A DNA stretch of 64,000 bases from Holacanthus passer (taxonomy: Eukaryota > Chordata > Actinopteri > Pomacanthidae): assembly GCA_025331565.1 (NCBI GenBank), contig JAFREQ010000090.1, forward strand, positions 496,001-560,000, given 5' to 3'. Below the pieces are notes generated by a model. The model searched no databases and had not been told where the DNA came from. It saw only the letters and a program-made list of their open reading frames with translations. Each line of letters starts with the position of its first letter. The stretch's first letter is position 1. A program made the position numbers and the translations under genes. This document shows, in pieces, positions 56,741 through 64,000 of this stretch.

Positions 56741-56810
56741 ATAAAGTGGGATTCAAACCCACGCCTCGAGGGGAGACTGCAACCTGAACGCAGCGCTCGG
56801 CCATCCTGAC
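56741..56810 (-). pseudogene. tRNA-Leu(CAG) pseudogene with LINE-like tail
   Basis: Read on the minus strand it begins GTCAGGATGGCCGAGC, continues GCTGCGTTCAGGTTGCAG (anticodon CAG), then TCTCCCCTCGAGGCGTGGG and TTTGAATCCCACTT. This follows vertebrate tRNA-Leu(CAG) closely through anticodon arm, long variable arm and T arm. Defects: about 10 bases are missing from the D arm between repeated GC; the T loop TTCGAA has become TTTGAA; the 3' acceptor strand no longer pairs with the 5' GTCAGGA. It cannot be a working tRNA. The sequence then runs into AATCTTATCTTATCTT (56714-56729 on the minus strand), like the LINE tail at 38.8 kb, suggesting a retroposed copy or SINE head. Confidence 0.75.
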
Positions 56811-56819
56811 CTGTGTTGA

Positions 56820-58040
56820 AGGGGATGTATTAAGTGTACACTCACAAGTAAACTTGTGTATGTGTGTGCACACATTATAGCCTCTGAAAACAAAGAGCTA
56901 AGAGTAAAGTAAAGTTAGTAAGAGCAGAATTTCTCACGTTTGCATGAGATTGAAAAACATCACATTGGATCTATACATTAATATTACTCGTGTGTGATCA
57001 CTTACAGGCAGAGCAGGACGCGTCTTTTAAAACAAGTGATCACGGCCATTATTGAAGACGTCTTCCCCTAAAGAGCTTTTGTAGGAAGAAGTACATCACC
57101 TTGATATTTACTCAGGTTCTGGCCCAAAGTTCAACTTCATTAAAGTATAATCTCCAAATACACTGACCTCTGTGAGGTGTCTCCTCTGGCATTTCAGCAT
57201 TGACTGAGGAATGATTGGAGGCACGGCGTCGGACTGCAAATAAGAACAGAGAAGTTTTGTTTGTTGGAGAGTTGTATAACTTCACTATCATACCAGGATT
57301 TGATAGTCTGATGTCAAGAATGTGAAGAAAATGTACTTTGTGTTTGTCTACAAATTCTATTTTCTAATTTAAATGATGAATAAACCTGTGAGTGAAACTG
57401 CATCTACTTACTTCTTCATGACGTGATGCACTTCAGCGCCTGCGAACAGCGAACACTTAACAACGCTTCAAGAGAAAAAAGCGTGTCAACGACGGCATGA
57501 CTCATTTAGCAGATGCTCAAAAGACATATGTTTATGTTGAAGTAGCAAAATCTGTAGCGTTTATAGGAATTATGATTCTTTTCCATCGGGAAGTGAAGAG
57601 GAAGTGACGTGATCTTATAGAGCCACAAAAAAAGGTCAATTTATTCTGAGGACTCGCTGGTATATTTGCTGCTCTGTAATATGACGTTCTTTGTCATAAG
57701 GCAGAATTGAACCACAAAATGTAAAGTTGTGGATAATTTTTCTTTCATAAAAAAAAGCTGGAAAGGACAATAGAGTATTTGGTCGTGTTTGCATTCACCT
57801 GCGCTGACGTACATCCAACCATTTCTGCCTGTGCGTCGCTCATTAGGAAGTAATGAGTTGCTGGAATGACAAGCTGAGTGCTTCACCTGTCTGTCACTCT
57901 GTGTCTTTTGTATTTTATTACACTATTTGTTCACATGTTTATGCATCAGGAGATAAATCCATTTTAAAAGTCTTGAACTTGGCAAGATGAAAAACTGGAC
58001 CTGGAGAGAATCAGCGAACAGATAAAGGACGAGCAGGACG
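56820..58040. other. Non-coding stretch, no gene seen
   Basis: Unique sequence with no feature I can name. Confidence 0.5.
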
Positions 58041-58154
58041 GTGAAGTCGAGGAGGGTCGATGTTATTTCGACACTTGACGGATGCAGAATCGTTTCTGAT
58101 AAGCACTTGCTTCTGTTTAACCCGTCAGATATGAAGATGTTAAAGTTCAAACAC

Positions 58155-58261
58155 AAATATTTTTCTTCCACTCTCTCTTTCTTTCCGTCTACCTTTCCGT
58201 CTGTCTTGCTCTTGTGCTCCTCCGTCTCTTTCTCTCTCGCTCTCTTTCTCCGGCTCTGCAG
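58155..58261 (+). repeat. Pyrimidine tract ending in a strong acceptor string
   Basis: C/T-rich DNA ends in TCTCCGGCTCTGCAG (to 58261). Behind it one frame is open for about 63 residues (KLSLNELQIMFKCSQRHFQL...) to a stop at 58452-58454. The residues match nothing I recognise. 58262-58460 (AATCATGTTCAAGTGC, CCTGCAATGAATAATC) may instead be a conserved non-coding block. Confidence 0.35.
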
Positions 58262-58458
58262 CAAATTGAGTCTGAATGAGCTCCAAATCATGTTCAAGTG
58301 CAGCCAGAGACACTTCCAACTCTTTCAGACAGTCATTCTGCTCAGTAAACTATTATCAACACGCACACACAGATGCAGACTGCTCTGTCTGGCAGTCCAT
58401 CAAGAGCCTTTGGCACTTGATGCCGCTGTACCGTCATTATCCTGCAATGAATAATCTC

Positions 58459-58710
58459 TCAGTCGTTTCCTTCTGCGGGACGGAGCCAAGGAGCTGGCGA
58501 GAGACAGTCAGAGCGATACAGAGACTGACACATATCATCGTGTAATGTCAGACTCCGGGGCCAAAGAGCTTCTTCAAGAGCGTCTGAGAGCCCGACTCCA
58601 CTGGTGGCGACTTGAACCGGAGCCTCGGCGAGCGGCTGGGCGCCGTTAGAGAGCGATGAGCAGGGAGACGAATGTACAGACGAGTCGAAGCCGAAGCCAA
58701 ATTGCCCCAT
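58459..58710 (-). other. GC-rich island with an 83-residue minus-strand frame
   Basis: From an ATG in good context (GAAAGAAAATGG, minus strand) the frame reads MGQFGFGFDSSVHSSPCSSL, continuing SNGAQPLAEAPVQVATSGVG, and ends in a stop near 58459. On the + strand a second frame is open: MSDSGAKELLQERLRARL... from about 58546 to 58632. Openness on both strands suggests GC-driven stop depletion or a conserved non-coding element, but the minus frame is more protein-like than most here. No family is recognised. Confidence 0.2.
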
Positions 58711-58714
58711 TTTC

Positions 58715-61425
58715 TTTCAAAATTGACGTCTTATTGCATCTTCAGACTTTCAATGAGCTATTTAAGCTGCTTCATGTATTTCTTTATCTCTGATAAATCA
58801 CTAAATAGTACATGTGAAACACTTGATGTAGCAGCAGCCTGAAGAGACTGAACAGTTGCTGGTTCGATCTCTGGACCAGGAGGACGAAGCTGCTCGTCAA
58901 ACACACGAACCTCTGCTTGATTCTGTTTTACTAACTACTGAATGATGCACGAAGGGAAGTGGTGATATAAGACTGATTCAGGCTACATGCTCAAACTGGA
59001 AAGTGATTCCAAAGCAAGGTGTAGGTGCACAGGGTCCTCTACAGGTCAGTGCACAGGCATGATAATGTATTTCATGTATTGGTCTCTATAGTGAACAGAA
59101 ATAGATAACATGAACTGAGCTTTATGACGTCATCATGATATGGAAACCCTGCAAGTTGACATTATTGGTTCCTTTGGTATGTGACGTATGAAAGATCCAA
59201 AGTGAAGATGTGCAGCCGTGGTGCTTATTTTGCTCATGATGTCTTTTAGCATATAAAAAACATGCAATGGACAAGGTTAAAAACTTGATTTTCATTGGTG
59301 CTGGCTTTCCACGACAGAGTTAGAATACAAATTTTTCAGTTCCTCCTTTCAAGCTTTCATCCAGTTTTATCCTGAAAAGAATTTTTCTGGACTTTTCCTT
59401 TAATTTGAATGATAAGTGAGCAACATTTTGGGGAAGTTTTCTGCAGCCAAATCGCTGTTCAGGCAGAGTCAGATCAAACAGGACGTGTCACTGTGAGTCA
59501 CTATTGCTGATCAGCATCAGAAGGATAATGACAAATCAACATCGGTAAAGTGACTCTTCTCCATGTGTCGACGCTTCCTGTTGCCCACAGTCCAGATGTC
59601 TAAGTAGACTTTGATGACATGGCCACTTATTGTTGCCAAGATCATTTTGCTTCAGCTGCCAGTAAAATGGAAGACTCCTGCTTCTTCAGTGTGTCTCTGT
59701 CTCTCTCGGGACAGACTCGACATGTTTTCTTTATTAACCACATCTTATCATCTGGAAACATTTAAATAAATGCTTGTCCGAGCACCGTGCTTTGGTTTCT
59801 GGCTCCAGCATATCTCTTGAAAAAGATGTTGGAAGACCAATATGTTTTGCTTTCTGTCGATCTCAAGTTTTGAATTAAGACCAAGTTGGCTCACAGTTAT
59901 AACTTCTCATAACACCAGTTTTGTTTTAGGCCGCATGTTTGCTTGTATTTGGATGCAGCGCTGAAGAATCCTTTCACAGTCTCATAAAGTGCAGCGGATT
60001 ATTTTCACACAGATTGAGCTCTGAATCATCATAACGTCTCGTCACACTCTGTGTTTGCACGGGTCGTTTGGTTGTTCTCGTTGGCAAGGTTTGAATCCTT
60101 CTGCTGTCTGGTTGGCCAATTTCTAAACACCAAAGGCCAATTACAGTCATCTGTCATGTGGGATGCAGAGAGCAACTAAAGAGAGATGGAGAGAGAGGAT
60201 CCAAAAATGTTTTACTTAAAAACGTGACAGGTTCATCGAGCCTCTTTTCTGGGCTCCCGTCACTTTTGTATGTGTGTGAGCACCTGTGTGTGTCTTCATA
60301 TGGCAGCAGTGTATCCTTGGCATCGTTACCTCCACACATGCAAGTTGAGTGAATGTCGCCCTCCTACTTTATTCCTATTCAGAGTTTTTGACACACAACA
60401 TTTCTGACTGCAGCTGAGATCTCGGTTTATGGTCATGATGTATTGGAGTAAACAGTAAACAAAGAGCACAGATAAGAAGCAAGGTGTGTTTTTCCCCTCA
60501 TGTGTCTCTTGTGGCACTTTAATTTTAAAGACTCTGAAAGTAATATCCTCCAAAGCCTCTGAGCATATTTAAGAACACCTGTGGTTTATATAGGCTGTTT
60601 AAGATGTAGTTCCTGTAATGGCCTCTAGAGACTGGCTTCAAGAAACCTACAAAGGGTATTTGAACTCTCTGGTGTCACTCAATCACTTCAACACGCTGAC
60701 ATTTTAATTTGATTATAATTGATTTTCATCTTCTGTGTTTCGATATTAATCATGCGTTTATCTGCTGTTCTGTCGGCCTCAAACATATTTCTTCATATGG
60801 CTTCTTCCTGAGCTTTCAGCACATCTTGTGATATGATTTTGATTTTTATTATTTATGTGGATTAAACACAACACAGACAATATGCTACTTATATGTCTCC
60901 AACTAGTCACTGGTGAATTTGTCCCCTTTTTATAAAATGTGACCAAGAATGCATCTACATAAAGACACTTAATTTAAGCTAGTATAAACCATATTAGAAG
61001 AATTAAGATAAAAATGTGAACATGAAACTTCAAAATTTGCAATTTCATTTGAGACACAGATCATCCAAAAAACATATTTTGGTCTGTGTTAAAAAATTTC
61101 CATATTTCACAATTTCCCATTAAATTGTATTAGGTAATTGCTCACAGCTCACTTAAGGCATTAATTTTAAAAATCACATTAAACTGAGCATAATCAGTTG
61201 TGGAACTGATTGAAAAATGGAAATACACGAAAGACACATTCAAATAAATAAAATAAAAGAGTATTTGCATCCATCAGGTCAGAGAGCAAATATTTCAGTC
61301 AGAGTTTATTGTTCATGTTTTATCGTTCTCATTCTGACATTTGTCTTGAATTTGTCATTGTAGTTTTTTAGAGGTCTGGTTTTCATTTCTTTGAGTGCAG
61401 AGGGACAGAAGTCGAGATGTGCTGA
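58715..61425. other. Non-coding stretch, no gene seen
   Basis: A B-box-like GGTTCGATCTCTGG at about 58860-58873 has no good A box and is not called. The rest is unique, with AT-rich DNA from 60700 to 61270. Confidence 0.45.
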
Positions 61426-61429
61426 AACA

Positions 61430-61695
61430 AGGTTAGAGTGTCAGATCGAAGAGGCACAACCCGCCGGCGGAGTCATTAAACAGAGTTATCAAACCACAGA
61501 CAAAGAAATCCAGACAGAGAGACACAGACACCGACGGCTATATCATTAAGACCCGAGTTATAAAAAGTTGATAATTAAAGACAGGTCTCAGAAGACGGGA
61601 GGAGATAATTGGCTTTCTGAGCCACGACACTTCGACCCACTTTATTACCAATAACTTAATAAGGCTCAGAGTCAGATGGAGAAATCACAAAATAA
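61430..61695. promoter_or_regulatory. Candidate conserved non-coding element
   Basis: GGCGGAGTCATTAAACAGAG, GCTATATCATTAAGACCC, AGTTGATAATTAAAGACAG, GGAGATAATTGGCTTTCTG and CACTTTATTACCAATAACTT are spaced 40-60 bases apart. Five AT-core sites in 250 bases, without simple repeats, suit an enhancer. Conservation is untested. Confidence 0.4.
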
Positions 61696-61707
61696 CATAT
61701 TTCCTCA

Positions 61708-61709
<2 letters not shown>

Positions 61710-61749
<40 letters not shown>
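61710..61749. repeat. (TG)n microsatellite
   Basis: About 19-20 TG units directly abutting the candidate element to the left. Confidence 0.95.
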
Positions 61750-62370
61750 CCCAGGTTATGATGTTTGCCCCAGAAACAGGTGGCTTTGTTTCTCTTGAAA
61801 TAAAAAGCTGAACAGTCGCAGCGTCCGTTCTTCCTGTTAAATTATGATTCAATATTTTCCTGGTTTTTTTTTGGTTTTTTAATTTTACAAACGCCAAACC
61901 CAGAAAAGCATGAATAGAGATGTCAGTGCTGAAGTGAAGCTAATAATCATGACTATTATGCAAGGACAGCTGCCAAATGATTAGTTCTGTTACTTAAAAC
62001 TGATGAACGATACTTGAGTTCAATATATTTTAGATTTGTAAACACTCTGATTTGCACATTTCTGACTGCAGCGTGTGATTTTTTTTTTGTGATTTCTATT
62101 TAACTCAAGGGAGCAGAGGTGAGGTGAATCTAAGTAACCCATGAAAAAACAGACAATAGATCACAATTGCAAATGGAGGCTTTACTTCGGATAATAAGCA
62201 GAGAAGAAAGAAAGAGGAGAAAATCATAGAGGGAAGGAGAGAAGAGGAGAAAGTGACAGAAAAAGGGCAAAGAGTCAGGCAGGAAATGAAATCTGACGTG
62301 GACTCTTGTTATTAACAGTCAAAGTTCGCTGAACCTTTCTACAGTTCAGTGGCTAACCTATGCTCCCTCT
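61750..62370. other. Non-coding stretch with GA-rich end
   Basis: Unique sequence; 62195-62285 is purine-rich (GAAGAAAGAAAGAGGAG). Confidence 0.5.
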
Positions 62371-62371
62371 G

Positions 62372-62373
<2 letters not shown>

Positions 62374-62409
<36 letters not shown>
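62374..62409. repeat. (GT)n microsatellite
   Basis: About 18 GT units, followed by TG-biased sequence to 62480 and a short CA run at 62532-62544. Confidence 0.95.
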
Positions 62410-62410
<1 letters not shown>

Positions 62411-62590
62411 CAGAAATTATTCGTGTTTGTGTGCATGTCTGTGTAAATAAGAGTCTGTACAGTGTGTGTCTGTGTGAGTGTGTCCTGAGAAAAGACAATA
62501 ATAAGCCCCTCAGTGTGACCTTTCACCCCCTCACACACACACACATTCACACACCAGGCTAATTGAATAAGCTACAAGGAGTGTCTAAAG

Positions 62591-62618
62591 AGTGTGTGTG
62601 TGTGTGTGTGTGTGTGTC
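62591..62618. repeat. (GT)n microsatellite
   Basis: About 14 GT units. Confidence 0.95.
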
Positions 62619-63445
62619 AGTGAAGGTTAAAGTATTTAACTTCTTCAAAAACCTTTCCCTGTAAAGAGTTAGTTGAGTGGATTTCACAAAGTTTCTTTCC
62701 ACCACAAATCATCATTTTTCTTTTTTTTTTCTGTGAAAGACAAACAACACATAATAAATGCTTTTGTTTTTCCAGTTAATGGAAAAGTGGAACTATGGAG
62801 ACCGTACATATGTTTGTGGTTCGTTCTGTCCCACGTGTTCATGGTTTAAGGTGAAAAGACCATTGCATCAATCCACCCTTGAGGCATAAGAGTTTTATTT
62901 TTTATTTGAACTGCAACTCATCAAACTACAGATGCTATTGTGGATCAGTGGTTCGTGCTAACTTTGCACACAGCGCCTCTGTTGTGTAAAAACAGTGTGT
63001 ATGTGAGCACTGTCACTGCCTCCTACAAATAAACATGGTTTTCAGATGAATCATTTCAAACAGTGGTCACAAATTTCCATCACTACTGCTGTGAATAGTT
63101 TCGATGCAAACTACTATTTTGCATTTTTCTGTCTTTGTAACTGTTTGTATTAATTCTCCACTCTTCAGTTCTGGCTGATTTGGCGACACCTGTGGTCATT
63201 GTTGGTAACAGCAGCTGTCTTTTATTAACACAGGTCCCAGATTTAGGTTCAGAATTCTCAGCTTCTCTGAGAGGATTTGTTGCTCCTCATTGTTTAATTA
63301 AATGTTAAAGGAGACAGTCGACGATGTCGTCCAACGCAGTTACACTGAACTCGTTACTGAATGTTGGCTCCTGCAGGAGACTCTGACATTAACAGTGAAA
63401 ACTATGACAGAGAGTCATTACAGGATGCAAATACATGGAAGAGAG
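62619..63445. other. Non-coding stretch, no gene seen
   Basis: Unique sequence; the frame at 63302-63658 crosses the CA tract and is discounted. Confidence 0.5.
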
Positions 63446-63449
63446 AGAA

Positions 63450-63480
<31 letters not shown>
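63450..63480. repeat. (AC)n microsatellite
   Basis: About 15 AC units; a G8 run lies near 63620-63627. Confidence 0.95.
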
Positions 63481-63486
<6 letters not shown>

Positions 63487-63689
63487 ACAGCCTGGTTCAG
63501 AATTTGTACAAAAAGTGAAAAGTGAAAATAAAATTACATCAGGTTCAAAACATTTTAAAGTTCAATTTATGAGAAAACGAGAAGCAGCTCAGTTTTTTTG
63601 TGAGTGTGTGTGTGTGTTGGGGGGGGGTGTTCAGGTCAGTGCTGCGTTGTATTTTTAGCGCCGGCGGGCGACCATCAATAACCCAGACG

Positions 63690-63805
63690 TTTTAAGTCAG
63701 TCTTCACCCATCTATCAGGCTCGTGTGCTGCCCAGGGCTCGAACCCACGATCCCCTCATTTGTCTTTCCACGTTTCCTGCTCTGACAGTCTGCCAACCCC
63801 CACTT
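63690..63805 (-). mobile_element. tRNA-like SINE head
   Basis: On the minus strand GGGTTCGAGCCC (63735-63746) is a near-perfect RNA polymerase III B box. An A-box-like TTGGCAGACTG lies about 40 bases upstream of it (63785-63797). The T stem has one mismatch and two wobble pairs, and the acceptor stem does not close, so it is not a working tRNA. It is probably the head of a SINE whose body continues left towards 63660; the family is not identified. Confidence 0.45.
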
Positions 63806-63809
63806 AAAG

Positions 63810-63833
63810 AACACACACACACACACACACACA
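63810..63833. repeat. (AC)n microsatellite
   Basis: About 12 AC units beside the tRNA-like head. Confidence 0.95.
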
Positions 63834-64000
63834 GGTTTACAATAACTAATGTGAAACTAAGGTTAAGACTAAAGCTCACTGATAACGCTGCTGACTGGAG
63901 CAGCATGAAGGCACATTACATTTTTTAGCCATTTGTGCTCGTTGACGTTCGGCATCATGTTGAACTTTTACTTGATATTATTTTAAAACATTCACCCAAT
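63834..64000. other. Non-coding end of window
   Basis: Unique sequence; nothing called. Confidence 0.5.

Noticed and set aside
56741..56810. Functional tRNA-Leu gene
   Set aside because: D arm deleted, acceptor stem does not close, and the T loop is mutated.
58860..58873. B-box-like GGTTCGATCTCTGG, possible SINE or tRNA
   Set aside because: The B box is imperfect and no convincing A box or tRNA arms lie at the right distance.
1..64000. CRISPR arrays, insertion sequences, operons, phage or plasmid genes
   Set aside because: None of the hallmarks is present: no regularly spaced identical repeats, no long coding frames and no ribosome-binding-site pattern. The repeat content is that of a fish.
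1..64000. Naming the host gene or locus
   Set aside because: No exon of a known protein could be recognised, so any locus name would be a guess.

Overview
The window reads as vertebrate, most likely teleost (percomorph-like), non-coding nuclear DNA. The main reasons are about forty (CA)n/(GT)n microsatellite tracts, scattered purine and pyrimidine strand-asymmetric tracts, a V-SINE (DANA/Mermaid-type) copy, another tRNA-headed SINE, a fish L2/Rex-type LINE 3' tail and a tRNA-Leu fossil. There is no bacterial gene organisation, no operon, no CRISPR array and no rRNA. I recognise no protein-coding gene. The longest open frame is about 145 codons. With roughly 6% stop codons per frame at this base composition, one such frame is about what chance gives in 64 kb read six ways. 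The stretch is therefore intergenic, or lies in a very long intron of a gene I cannot name.

Layout. 1-5 kb is plain sequence with a CA-microsatellite cluster (1.7-2.1 and 3.5-3.7 kb). 5-11 kb is mostly featureless unique DNA with a SINE at 8.5 kb. 11.5-15 kb has regulatory-looking AT-core blocks, a probable decayed DNA transposon (13.2-13.7 kb) and a purine tract. 15.9-17.2 kb has an inverted CA/GT pair and another purine tract. 21-22 kb has a candidate conserved block, then a minus-strand V-SINE. 23.6 kb holds a hairpin-bearing interspersed repeat. 24-27.7 kb has three regulatory-looking blocks and a decayed 74-82 bp tandem repeat. 30-31 kb has three separate inverted or repeat structures. 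31.7-32.3 kb is the most convincing enhancer-like block and is followed by a long pyrimidine tract with two (TC)n runs. 33.8-37.4 kb is rich in GT repeats. 38-39 kb has a candidate conserved block and then the LINE tail. 41.4-43.4 kb is a second cluster of enhancer-like blocks. 44.7-45.3 kb is CA-rich. 47.3-49.2 kb carries a local ~240 bp duplication bracketing a duplicated TGACAGCTGTC motif. 49.4-51.7 kb holds the best exon-like frames. 53-53.5 kb has another inverted GT/CA pair. 56.7 kb is a tRNA-Leu(CAG) fossil ending in a LINE-like TATCT tail. 58.3-58.7 kb is a GC-rich island open on both strands. 61.4-63.9 kb ends with a regulatory-looking block, more GT/CA tracts and a tRNA-like SINE head.

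The parts do not form a pathway. The likeliest function is cis-regulation of a developmental gene outside the window, inferred from the alternation of AT-core, homeodomain-motif-rich blocks with neutral, repeat-bearing DNA. Conservation could not be tested here, so every regulatory block and every exon-like frame is a candidate only. Mobile-element assignments rest on recognition of family consensus features, not on a search. I found no convincing new molecular system. The most unusual items are the tRNA-Leu/LINE-tail chimera, the 47-49 kb duplication, the 27.4-27.7 kb tandem repeat, and the 30.8-31.0 kb inverted repeat.
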